Of a stretch of 64,000 bases of DNA, positions 24,069 to 39,939 are shown piece after piece (positions within the stretch are counted from its first letter, which is position 1; each line of letters begins with the position of its first letter). The notes under the pieces were generated by a model. That model was given only the letters and a program-made list of their open reading frames with translations, did not search any database and was not told where the DNA came from. The translations under genes and the position numbers were made by a program. Where the stretch lies: NCBI RefSeq assembly GCF_022201045.2, contig NC_068563.1:21239001-21303000 (forward strand), given 5' to 3'. The stretch is from Citrus sinensis (lineage: Eukaryota; Streptophyta; Magnoliopsida; Sapindales; Rutaceae).

Positions 24069-27000
24069 CTAGTCTGCAATTTGGTCATAGTCTCCGTTTT
24101 CTGGAGATTGATTCCCTCCGCGACCTGTTCTTCCTGCATAGACAGAACATCGCTAATGAGTTTTTTCACTCCCCCGCCATAACCACACACACAGATTCAG
24201 GTGAAACCATACCTGTCATGTCATAACCGGCAGAGCTTCTGGTATCTAGGCTACCCCTCCAGTCTGCGGCTTGCGTAGGTGATACGTGATTACCATATGG
24301 TTGAATCATGAAATGAGTCCCTCCAATAGTTTGAAAATCATCGTTTCCCCTGACAGGATTTCTCCCGTAAGATTCGATTGGTGAGCGGAAGCCAACACTT
24401 GATACTGATGCCCCTGCAACTGGTGATGCTAACTTGCTGCCAGAAGAATCGCCTTTTAAACCAGCACTAACATCCTTCATGGACTCAACCTGAAAGGTAC
24501 CAACAATAACCTGCAGATACAGTAGATGAGATACTGATTATTTAACTTGCTTAATAACCAATATTCCCTCTCTGTCTCAAACAACAATTGCACACTTATA
24601 CATCACCTGAACTGGGCCAGCAGCTTTTAGGGGTCCACCAACCCCTCCTCCAATGATCTGGCCATCTGTACTAGATAGACATACACTGAGCCCACCAGTC
24701 CTTCCTCCAAGGTCAGTGCGTACATAAGATCCAGACAGCGAAACAATCTCAAACCGACCCTAATATCAGAGGTTGAAAGAGAATTAGAATTTGACTATAT
24801 AAATGTGTAAGTAATTAACTTCAGTCTTTCAGTTCTCTCTCTCTCTCTCTCGTTCTTCCTCCTTTTTTAATTTTTGTACAAATAACTTGAATCGGAAGAA
24901 GGTTATAATCTTTATGGAAATCTCTAGATCCACTATACACTTCAAAACAATTCTCTATTTTTAGGACCATGATACTAATCACTTTTGACTATTCTCACAG
25001 GTGTGATAGAAGATCAATTGAAGAATCTTTCATTGAGCAAGGCAAATATGTAACTAAATTCAGCTGGTGAGACAATTTGAATTACCAACTACAACTCTGT
25101 TACAAAGATTTGAGAACAGAAGCAATCTACAGAATTTTTTTATTTCTCTCCATATTACCAGACCATGGGCACTAATCCAGCACTTAAATCTGATGCCAGA
25201 AAAATAGCTGTTTAATATACCCATTTGAATTTCTTGTTCTTCTTTAGAATTTGTCGACAGCTTAAATTAACTGCAGCCACCTCTTCTTCTTCTTCATTTC
25301 TCTCGTATATTTTCCATCAATAATCTAAAACACTTCTTGAATATTTACTAATCTTGAATTATATCCAGCTATCTCCCCACATAGGTATAAAATTTGCTCT
25401 AAAAGGTGGGAAAAGTAAACCCATTGACTAGGCATCGTCATTCATATGAACATTGTTTATTTCCTTTCCCCCCCCCCCCCCCCCCAATTAATGATGTCAA
25501 AATAAATCCTAATACCCTTTCTTTCCCTTAATATCTAATGAAAAAAAACAAAATGCACAAATAGAATGATACAATTTTTAGATTCAACTAGCAGCTTGTA
25601 ATTAATATTCTTTTACACCATATACCATGTTCATCATAAGTCGTTGAAAGCCTCCTCTGACTCATGACACCGTCAACAGTTTCCCAAACCCCCTGGGGGC
25701 CCGCCCTCAACTAAAACATTCACCGAAAACAAAATTATATATAAAGCCAAAAAAAAATTAACACTAATTTGTATTTACCTATAAGTATCCAAATGCCGTT
25801 TGAAATGTGTTCCATCAGACCTTGTTATAGACAAAAACTACAGCCTTCCGGACGAGTTTTTATCTTCTCTTTCTTTCTTTCTGTTTTTAAATTTCCGATA
25901 AACTTATTTCTTCCTTAGGATACTCCAAACAACCTTCCTATTGCCAATTTTTTATCTATGTAATTTATTGGAGCTGCCACGAACTATATTTTAGAATGGG
26001 GAAAAACAGTAAATTTAAACTACAATAAATGGAAGATTTGTCATTCTAGTTCGCGCAACTGGTATGGTAAGATCTCTTGGAATGGTACAAGAGGTTTGGG
26101 GATCAAATCCCATTCACATCAAGGATGGAAAGGTCTCATGTTTTCATTAACGGAAAATTCAGAAAAGGAAAAAGGCAAAAAATTAATACTTCTTATTTTC
26201 AATTCACTTTTTATTATTTCAGATAGTGATATTTGTGAAAACAAAATTAACAGGACAGAATATATCAAAATTACCTCATATGTAATATTGCCTCCCGATG
26301 TTGCTGGCTGCCGGAGAGATGCATTAGAGATTGAACCAGATGCAGACAGAATACATATCTCACGCCTACTTTGTTGCATGAACAGCATAATCTTCTGCCC
26401 AACATCCTATTCAATCCGTTCCTTTATTCAGTCAGGAGGGTCACAGATAAGCAAAGGCAAAAGATTATTCATTTTACATAACCAATTTCGGCATGTGAAC
26501 TTGGTGACAAGATAATCAAATACCAACGGTAACTACTGCTAATAACACCGCATTCATATATGGCGGCTTTCACTAAAATGTTCGAAAAAATTCAAGGAAC
26601 CATTCTACATCTAATATCTCTAACATGACGGTTCCAAAATAGTATGCTAGTTGATCCTTTCACAATCATGTAATCAAATTCAGAATAATTGTAATCCAGT
26701 ATATATTTTCAGGTTGGTAAATAAACGAGGAACAAATATAAATATTCAAGAGAAAGGACCAGATTTTTCCTATTTGACTGCCAGAAGGAATGAAAAGGAT
26801 TGAGATATTCCCACTATCACATCTCACTTTCCAAATGTCATAAAACAATGGCAAAAACAAATACTAGAAACTTCAGTAATCAATGATTTGAATCTATGCA
26901 TGATCACCTTGTGATCATTTCTAAAACACTTGAAAATGAGAGAAACAGACATTAAAGGTTCCCCCCCACCCCAAAAAAGAAAAAACAACCAGTCACTACC

Positions 27001-29413
27001 ATACATGCCTACCGTTATATAAACTATCAACCGAAGCAATAGAGCAGAATTTAAAATTAACAATTTATATACCAAAACAATTCCAAGAATTATCATAAAA
27101 AATAACAAATTAAAGATAATAAGAAGGAGAGATAGATATAAACTCAAAGTAGATATTACCCTTCAGAAAGGGGGAAGTTTTGTAAATCTTCCTGGGGTAC
27201 ATTAGCCTCCTTAAGTCAACCCCAGGGGAAAGATAGATATAAACTCAAAGAAAAGAAAAATTTGCCCCACCACCCACCCAAAAGGGTGGTGAATCACCAG
27301 GGAATATCCTTTTTTATACTTTCGTCCACAAAGTTTGATACTTGATTCTTACTGCTGCCTTATGAGAGACCCTCAAGTAATACATATCATTTTGGCAAAA
27401 TACATCAGTTTCCAGTAGTGTGAATAATTCAGATTTAATTAATAACAAAATACACAATTTAAACAACAAAAAAGGAACAAAAGGTCCCCCCACCCCAACT
27501 TTTAAGATGAAGCAAGAACTACACATACACTGGATGCTCGTAAGATTAATCAAGAGGATGAGCAAAGGCGTGTATATTTATATTTATCAACAAATATGAG
27601 TCCTTTGTGTGTCTCAACGCTTATAGAGAAAAATTTAGAAACATACAGGCGATGCATACCTCACCAGCAGCTACACTAATTACATGAGGAGTAAAACCTT
27701 GTCCTAAATTGCCTGCATCCAGAAATTGAAAGCAGGAGCACTGGTAAGTTTTCTAGGTTATACTAACAAAACAAAAGCTCAAACCCTATCCAAAACAAAC
27801 AATATATAGCCAAAAGGTAAAAGGAGAAGAGCTGACAGAGGAAAATGATAAAAGGACGTCATATAATACATAGTAAAAAAAAAAAAGTGAAAATAAATAT
27901 TAGGTTCACAGGATACAAGTAAATAGTCAAACATTCAATAGAGCAACCTAAATTGCTTTTTATTTATTTATTTATTGTTTATTTTGGTGGGGAAAAAAGT
28001 TCCTGACTAGCCATTTGAAAACCAACCTTATAGTTCATAGTTTACTAAAACTTTTCCCATCCAACAACTTAATCTTGAAATGAAATGCAGAAAAGGCTAC
28101 TAAAGCTCAATACCACAACTTGCAATGACATTTTCCGCATGTTACTCAACTAGCATTATGTTTCACAGCCAGACAAATAAACAGCGTAAATACAGCATAA
28201 TGCATTAGATCTCAATATTTTACTAGTCATGACATCAGAACTAGTGATATAAATGGTCACAAGGATAACATCTTTAATCAATCTTAGAAGCAGAATCTTA
28301 AAATTTCTAAAATTGAATTAAGGGATCCTTGCAAATAAACCTGTAAATCCAAAAGGAAAACAAACCAGACCTCTACCTATGACTCAAATTACTTCCCTCA
28401 TTAAAGTAAAAAAAAAAAAAAATTATTAGGCAAATAATTTATCATAGCAATTAAGGTTTTCATGTGAATTTTTGAACTCCGTGACGCACACAACAATCAA
28501 GTGTAGTACTAGCATTCATCAATACTCCATAGAAAAACCTCTTAAAGCAGAAAGATACAAGAGAGAACTAATACAAACAACACAAAGGGTTAAGTTATGT
28601 TGTAAAAATAACATCATCAACTCAAGGAATTTTCAGTTAAATCCTCTAATGGCAAATAATATTTTACCAACTACCCACTGACTCATACTTGAAAACCAGT
28701 GATCCCATCCGCTCATACATAAAATACGAATGCAAAAAATGCAATACAAATAAAGCAACAATTGAAACACAAATTAAAGAAAATTTGCAACAAAACCCTC
28801 AAAATCATAGCACACTCCCGAGAAAGCCAACAACTAAATACACTGAAAATCTGAAATTTGCAACAAAACCACAAAAAACTCAATTATACCAAATCTTGAA
28901 AATAGTCCCTGTAATTCACAATATTAACGAGTAACCACAAAAAAAAGGGCGAAACTATTGTAATTCACACCCACCAATACCACCAAGCTGAGACTTCCCC
29001 GGAGCCCCGGAGTACGAATAGCCGGAACCGCCAGAACCCAGTAGCTGCTGCTGCTGCTGATGGAGCTCTCGCTGCTCTCTCTTCCCCTTAGAATTCGAAT
29101 ACGCCGCCGTTTTCTTGGCGGCCAAGGCCTGTTCAGGCGTCCCGTACTTTCTGGGCCTGCCACGCTTCTTCTTCGCCGGCTCCAGCGTCGACGTCATAGC
29201 GGAGGACGCCACCGAGTGCGGGTAAACCATCCCCCCGCCACCGCCGCCCCCGTCGTTATTGTTGTTGTTGTTGTGGTGCTGGTGCTGAGATGGCAACAGG
29301 CCATTGGTTGGCGAGGGACCGGTGGTTGCGGCGGCGCCGGAGGTGGTGGCGGCCGTGGGGTGATGGAAGTAAGAGTTGAGTTGTTGTAGTTGCTGCGTAT
29401 CATTTGGTTCCAT
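24069..29413 (-). CDS. AHL14: AT-hook (AHL) protein, AHL14-like, six exons
   Basis: An intron-containing AHL protein, the clade distinct from the intronless AHL19-like gene upstream. Exons on the minus strand: 29413-28975, 27712-27660, 26406-26275, 24759-24607, 24510-24213 and 24133-24069. Phases join to 379 residues. The N-terminal half is low-complexity (Gln, His, Asn, Gly runs). A type-II AT-hook, KKKRGRPRKYGTPEQALAAK, has its RGRP core at residues 84-87. The PPC domain begins about residue 150 (GFTPHVISVAAGEDV) and includes EICILSASGSISNASLRQP, GRFEIVSLSGSY at about 209 and GPVQVIVGTF. A serine-rich tail ends NGDYDQIAD. The GTPEQALAAKK pattern after the hook points to AHL14 or its closest paralogue. 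The role, AT-rich DNA binding in the nucleus as a PPC oligomer, is family knowledge. The first intron is about 1.3 kb. Confidence 0.9.
27130..27250. repeat. 20-bp direct repeat flanking an 81-bp insert, AHL14-like intron 2
   Basis: AGATAGATATAAACTCAAAG occurs at 27130-27149 and exactly again at 27231-27250. The 81 bases between have no clear inverted ends or poly-A tail. It could be a long target-site duplication or a partial tandem duplication that has diverged. Confidence 0.7.
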
Positions 29414-30899
29414 ACCTTTTGTTAGAGAGAGAAAGAGGAAGAGAGAGAGATTTTTTTCTTTTTTTTACAATTTTTTTATTCAATTTTTTCAATTTTTTTT
29501 TTATTTTGAAGGAAATGTTTTGGGTTCGGTTTTTGTTTTTGTTTTTCCAAGAGGTGGGTGATTTTCAGCCGTTGGATTTATGGTTTGACTCTGATGTTTG
29601 ACTGTTTATGCGTACTTGGATAAGTTTTCATCGTTCTTTATTTTGCAAACTTTTTTTAAAAAATTAAGTTTTTCATATTACAAAAACAAAAAAGAAGCAG
29701 AAATTGGGTTTTCTTTTTCCTTTTTTCTAGTCTTTATATATTATTTAATAATCTAATCATCCTGTTCTGTTGTACAATATTATTTTATGTTGAAGAAATC
29801 AGAGTATGAGCCCATACAAAAATTAAAATACGTCATAAAAATTCTATTTTGTTTTTCATATCTACAATAAATACATAATCGCGTGGAGAGGTGGTAATTT
29901 TTGACATGAACCATTAATTTTACATAAATCTAACATAAAATAATAAGTCTAAATTATTAAAAATCGATAAGATTACTAAATGAGTTAAATTTAGTCACCT
30001 GTTTTATAACTGTATCAAATTTGGTTTTAAGCTTTTGAAATAACTTGTCTATGACAATATTGCTTGATTATTTAATTATCATATTATTTTGACTTATTTT
30101 TCATTTAATTCATATTATATTTGTCTTATTTTAAAGATTCTTTAGTTATATATTTAAAATAAAATTGTCTAGAGTTTGAGTATCTACTATAAATATTACA
30201 TAAAAAAAATTAAAACATATTAAATAAATATATTTTTATAAAAAAAAATATTAAATGAGTGATAATAATAAAAAAGTCGGGTTAGTGTTAGAAACTCATA
30301 ACATGATTATTAAGTGGTTAAGTTCACGTTGATGCAAATTTAACATAACATAAATAAGACATGTCAACCCAAAATGATTTAGATGTTGAAGCAATCACAA
30401 ATGCACTTAAAAAAAACACATCAAATTTTACTTAATTTTTCACTCAAAGATTGTGTGATTTTGATAGTCTTATTGAGATTAAACATAAGTAAGAAGATCT
30501 AAGAAAATCAATCCAAGGTAACAAAATAACTCTCAACATTTCATGATCATTTGACTAAACAAACTTCAATAACTTTACAAAAAAATATTTATAAGTTTCA
30601 AATTTGTTAATTGATTAAATGATTATTTTTTAAGCTAACAAGTTATTATAAAACAAAACTGCCAGGCTATGGATTGGAACATGAAGAAAATCCGAAAATA
30701 TAATGACAGTTAGTGCGGTTTAAAAGAGGGAACCGTCTCTTCCAAACAAGAGCGGATTCCCGCTTCACTTCTTGGTCAGCCCACACAGCCTGCAAATATT
30801 TACCCTTTTTCTGGATTCTTTCACTTTTTATTTTCTTTTAATTGAGATCAAAACCTGGTAGATGTCACATTCAACACAAGAATTATTAAAACTTAATCA
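29414..30899. other. Divergent intergenic region, AHL14-like (-) and L18a-like (+)
   Basis: The two genes start about 1.5 kb apart on opposite strands. A GA/CT-rich stretch at 29420-29460 is probably the AHL14-like leader. The rest is AT-rich and non-coding by eye. A shared promoter is possible, but the distance argues against tight coupling. Confidence 0.5.
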
Positions 30900-31552
30900 A
30901 TGGTGATGGCAATCCACCCACAAGAAAAAAATGTTGTAGGAGTTCAAATGATGAAGCAAGGTTTGAGATTTCTTAGCAAACAAATCTTTAAATTCCTGGA
31001 ACTAACCTGTCGATAAAGTTTCCCAACATTGAACCTTTTCCTGTGATTGTAGGCGGAGTTGATGAGAACAAGGAGGTGGCAGTGCAACTTCAGGTTGGTG
31101 AAGGTGATTTCTCACTGTTAGGACCCAGAAACTACGGACACTCAACCCGACACTATGACAAGCCTCTGTCTTGCTTTGGCTGTGGCATTGGATGGTTCTT
31201 GTGAGTTTCAGATTACTATTGTTCTGTCCTCGTTTCGGTTTCTGAAACTCCATTGCTTAAGAGTTTTTGAGTTCTGTGACAGATTTTTGTTGGGGTTTGC
31301 ATTTCCTCCGATATGGTACTGTGCTACGGTTCTTTACCTTGGGAAATATTATCTCAAAGACCCCAGAGAAAGATCTGGCCTTGCAGCATCAGCAATTGCA
31401 GTAAGCAGATTATAACTTTCACATTTCCAGTTCAAGGGACCTTGCCGTTATGTAGTCCTGTGAACCATGATCTTGATTGTAGTCGATTGTTTTTGCAGGC
31501 TTTGATTTGCTCGGTTGCAGTATTGATTTCACTTCTTGCTGTGTTCTTGTAG
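30900..31552 (+). CDS. 60S ribosomal protein L18a-like small membrane protein, four exons
   Basis: Exons 30900-30960, 31053-31200, 31283-31400 and 31499-31552, all GT-AG, joining in phase to 126 residues. The family is annotated as L18a-like in plant genomes but is not a ribosomal protein in structure. It has a cysteine-containing turn (KPLSCFGCGIGWFLF) and two hydrophobic segments, one through FAFPPIWYCATVLYL and one at the C-terminus (IAALICSVAVLISLLAVFL) running to the last residue. In between is the polar loop KYYLKDPRERSGLAAS. The likely location is an endomembrane. No enzymatic motif is visible and the function is unknown. The first exon is the least certain because the start is chosen only by phase and a plausible donor; a second in-frame ATG lies two codons downstream. 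Confidence 0.78.
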
Positions 31553-31966
31553 CAGACTATGCTGTTATCAATTTTTTGGGCACAGAAAGAGTCAGAGATG
31601 CATAGCAGATTATGTTGTTATGCACGATGCTTTCTGAAATTGTAAATTATTGAAGTGTAATCCTTTTTGTGACTCGCATTCTGCTTTTCCTTTGTGTGTT
31701 TGTGTGTACCACAGATATGCAAAGAATAACATTCCAATTGTAAGCATATGCATTAACATAACATATTATTACAGATGCAATGACATAAACTCAACAAATG
31801 ATCCGTTAATGTCGAAGAAACACCAATATACATTCAGAAGTTCTAATGCACACTCTATTCAGTGGGTACAACAATCTGGGAACAATCGTTTGACATTTCA
31901 TATTTTCCATTAAAAAAAAATCAAGTTATTACAACATTATAAAACACGAGTTCTTCAGAAGGACCT

Positions 31967-33965
31967 CTAGGGCTCATCCTTTGGCGCCTCAGCATCATTA
32001 TTCTCTTCGGTAGATGCCGTTTTCTGTGAATTCTTAAGTTCCTCTAACTGAGACAGAAAATAGTCAGGCAACTCAAGTTACATATATATTATTTTTATTA
32101 TTATTTTTTAACACCATAAATAATAAATTGAAGTGTTTCGGCAAAGACGGTAATAGTTTGTGTAAATACAAACAAGAAGGATGAGAAGCAGCACTAAATA
32201 TTACCGTGACGCCTTAAATCTACATGCTTTAGTTTCTTGGCAAAAGTATATAAATGTTTGCTTAACATTATGCTCATTGGGAAAAAAAACAACTTTGGAA
32301 GAAGAAGAAGAAAAATTATTCAAGTTAGTCAGTTCTGGGTGAATCATCACATGGGAGATCTACATCTGGATTTCAGTACTATACAGGACAATGAAGGGGG
32401 AAAAAAAGAAGAAAAAAATAAACTTGAAAGAATAAAACTAGAGTGGAAGATGAGATGATTCTGCCTCTTCTGGCATCTATTTCCCTTTATATGAAAACTT
32501 CGGACGTTATCTAGCATGAATTTATTATAATGAAGTGTTCGAATAAAACCATTTTTTGCTGTCTCTGGCCATGCCAAAGGATGATTGATACAATACATCT
32601 AAAATGGAGAAAGAAAGGAAAAAAATGGATGACCAAAGTAATTTGGCGAATTACATTAAAAAGGCAAACATTTTTGGAGCTCCAAAATGCTGACTCTGTT
32701 ATGGATTTCCTCTACCAGTTGGAAGTTTTCCAACAATGACCAGAGTGTGTCATTACATTTTTCGCACAAGAATACTGAAGTCACAAGGGGCAGCCAGAAG
32801 AATCTGCTAATTCTATCCTTTTGTCACATGATCAACAAATATGTAGGAAACATAAATCAATGTTTTTTTGTTAGGCAGGAAGCCAACAACTACAACTAGA
32901 AATGTTACTGACAAATAGCTAAGAAGCATAAGGTGATCGAGGAGGAAACGATCTTCAAAATCACAATCAACTAGGAAAAATGAATAAGCAGGGCCCACAC
33001 TGGGACAATAGCACTTATTTTACAGGAAAGATGATGTGTTTAACACAGCTAAAGCCTGATAAGCAGCAGTGATGAGATGAGCTCAAACTACATTTAAGCA
33101 ATCTATTAGAAAGCTCAACCTATTCCCCAAAAAATTAGACTCAGATCTCTGTCTCATATGTCTATATTATGCAACAAAATCAGTACAGAGGAAAAGCTGA
33201 AATGAAAAAAATAAAGTATTTGAAGCTCATGTTTTATTTAACTTTCTTTCGATCTTTAATCAAATGGCACATATACAATGCAGCAAATGGGCATTTAGTT
33301 TCATTCCACCAACAGCAGTGACCCAAACAATACCACACATTTGATTTAACAGATGAAGTTTTCTTCATATCAACATATCCAAAAATTAAAAATCACCTCT
33401 TTGCAATTTTCTTGATGTGCAGCCAAAAGCTCATTATATTTCAATTGCAAATCTGACATTTCAGCTTGCAGCTTCTCATATTCAGAGACACTAGGAGCTC
33501 CTAATTTCTGTTGAACAAACCTGCCCACCAAAATAAATAAACAAAATAGGAAAACCCAATTTTTCAGCCAATTAAATGATCCCATTTGAAAGAAGAAAAG
33601 AATTACATGAACTTACTCAAGAGCAGAAGAAGGCTTGTCATTTTGCTCATACAATGCAACAAGAACTGGAAGCAACAACAGCAACAACAAAATGAAACAG
33701 AAATTAAAATTCAGTTGAAATAAAAATAAAAAAAATAATAAAACGAAAAAAGAGAAGAGGAAAGAGAGGAATGGAAACCTTTGGTGAGTGCATCAAGAAC
33801 GCCACTAGAATCTAAGTACTTCCTGAAAGCTTCCTTTTTGGCTTCTTTTTCCTGCAAAAAGATTAAGTGGGTGGTTGAAGATTTCAGCAGATATGGTGAT
33901 TATCATCAAGTGGATCAGCTGCATTATGCATACATTAGTGTTACCTCTTTGTATCGCATCATCAT
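31967..33965 (-). CDS. MYCBP: c-Myc-binding protein (MYCBP/AMY-1) homologue, five exons
   Basis: Exons on the minus strand: 33965-33945, 33851-33779, 33665-33617, 33520-33397 and 32047-31967, giving 115 residues with matching phases. The conserved core KEAFRKYLDSSGVLDALTKVLVALYEQNDKPSSALEFVQQKLG matches the MYCBP family, which in animals contacts Myc and AKAP proteins. The plant role is not established. After the core comes a coiled-coil helix (YEKLQAEMSDLQLKYNELL) and an acidic tail ending APKDEP. The first exon is short (MMMRYKE). A reading frame continues upstream of the ATG to an in-frame stop, so a longer N-terminus through another intron remains possible. Intron 4 is about 1.35 kb and is the left end of the segment duplicated at 60.7 kb. 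Confidence 0.85.
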
Positions 33966-34264
33966 CTGCTCTCTAATCTTATTCCTGTGCTCTTCTTGTT
34001 GCTGATGGTATCACTGTACTGTTCAGACAATGAAAAATCAAAAAGAAAAGAAAACGAGAGGAAAAATCACAGAAAATTAGATGGGTTAATTTCATTGCAC
34101 ACCTTAATTGTTAATTTAATTTTAATTAACCCCAAATGAAACTCTCCACAATGGACACGCTCTATTCGAGCCTAAAGTTTTAAACCAAACCCAACCCAAC
34201 CCAACCCACTAAACTCACATGTGACTTAAAGAGAAAGCAATCAATAAAAATAAAAAGTTCATTC

Positions 34265-34645
34265 TAGGGATGGTAATTTTTTCAGATGAGATGGGATCCT
34301 GCGGGATTCTATCCCATTTGGGACGGGATTGAAATATATTTTTGTCCCATAAAAAAATTTAAGGACGGGAGTGAGATATTTTTTTATTCCAATTACATAT
34401 GCGGGACAGGAGTGAGATTGACAAATTTCGTCCCATCCCGTCTCATTACCGATTAAGAATGAAAATTTTTCCAATTGGGATGGGATCCCGCAGGATCCCA
34501 TCTCTTTTGAGACTGGATTGGAACATATTTTTTTCTCAAAAAAAATATAGGGACGGGACTGTGACGTTTTTTCATCCCATTTACATATACGGGATGGGAC
34601 TGTGATTGGTAAATCTCATCTCATCCCGTCTCATTGCCAACCCTA
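34265..34645. mobile_element. 381-bp hAT-type MITE with 8-bp TSD, internally dimeric
   Basis: The ends TAGGGATGGTAAT and ATTGCCAACCCTA are inverted copies with two mismatches. The element is flanked by a perfect 8-bp duplication GTTCATTC at 34257-34264 and 34646-34653. An 8-bp TSD with TAGGG...CCCTA ends fits hAT. Internally it consists of two diverged units of about 190 bp (34265 to about 34450, and about 34451-34645), each containing a GATGGGATCC-like start, ACGGGA repeats and a TCATCCCGTCTCATT-like end. It lies between MYCBP and GPI8 and appears to be missing from the duplicated copy. Confidence 0.85.
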
Positions 34646-35050
34646 GTTCATTCTTTATGTGTTAACTGATTTTTTTAGCACGTTACACACATGATATGCT
34701 GAGTGACCCTGTTGAAAATGTTATTTGGTTTATTCACTGTTTAAGTACTATTCATAAAGTACTATAAAATTGTGTTTCCTGTGTAATTGTGCTCACTAAA
34801 TAATTGGTGAAATTATTCATTGAATTATTTGTAAATAACCCGACCCTACCCACTAAACTCAATAAAAAGAAAACGAACAATTAAAATATTTAAAAGATGG
34901 GTTCATTTTCATCGTCTTGATTTGATTCTTTAACGCATTACACACATTATGCTAAATGATACTGTCCATGATGTTATTTGTTTAGCCTATGGTTTTAAAC
35001 ATATGAAATCATTCATATGGTGTCATAAAATTATGCGTTAAATGTAATTA

Positions 35051-35366
35051 GGGTGCGTTTGGAATTAAAGTGCTGTAACTTTTAAATAAAACAAAAATGC
35101 ACCCAACACTGAATATAAAAACAAAAACTGTAACAATTGTTGCGAATAAAAAATTGTAATTATAAAATAAAAATTAGTAATATATAATAAATATAAATTT
35201 TAAATCATAATTTTGATAAAATTATTAAAGATATAATAATTTTTTCATTATACAAGTAAAAAATCATATCAACATAATTTTTAAGATACAACAGTTAGTA
35301 TTTACCAAACACTTAATACTGTAACTTAAAAACTACAGCTGCCCAACTTCAATCCCAAACACACCC
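35051..35366. mobile_element. 316-bp PIF/Harbinger (Tourist-like) MITE with TTA TSD
   Basis: The left end GGGTGCGTTTGGAATTAAAG and the reverse complement of the right end, GGGTGTGTTTGGGATTGAAG, form terminal inverted repeats. TTA flanks both sides (35048-35050 and 35367-35369), the PIF/Harbinger target duplication. The corresponding place in the duplicated copy (62431-62450) reads straight through with a single TTA, an exact empty site. Confidence 0.92.
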
Positions 35367-35995
35367 TTAATATGGTTGGCGAAGTTACTCACTGAATTAT
35401 TCCTATTTAAATAATACTACATTATTTATATTAATTTGTTTATATACGATAACATCATGTTTTGTTACTGGTTTAAATTTAAACAACATTCTATGTCCAA
35501 TATGACTTATCTCCCAAGCTCTTGAATTTTGGTCCCAAGCAAACGCAAAACTTTCAGAGTTACGAAAGTTTCAATTCCATGGTGAATTATCAATCCATTA
35601 ATTTGACATCGGCCCCAATTGCAAAAATGCCACACATTGAGACAGTGAATCTCAGACATGGATAACCATTCAACTCTGAAGGAATGCAAAGCTCAGTAAA
35701 GAAAATAAAAATGTACACATCAACAGCTAACCAAGATACCGAGTGCCAAATATAGTCATGGCAGTCAACAAATTTTCAGTCAAAATTACTGGGAGAATCT
35801 TCCTTTGTTTCGGCCTGTCTGATTACAAACTAATATGGTTCATCACTGGATGACAGAGTGTGAAAAAGAATATAACAGGGAAAGTTCCACACACAAGTGA
35901 TCATGACTAAGCTGAGGCATCATCCTGAATGCAGATACATCATACATGTACAGGTTAACATGGAAGAAATCAGAGTGAGAAATTTGGTTCAACCT

Positions 35996-39939
<3,944 letters not shown>

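Noticed and set aside
23731..24072. 113-codon open frame on the plus strand
   Set aside because: It overlaps the 3' end of the AHL14-like gene on the other strand and has no domain-like pattern; probably chance.
25469..25486. Poly-C run in an AHL14-like intron
   Set aside because: A homopolymer only; length may also reflect sequencing error.
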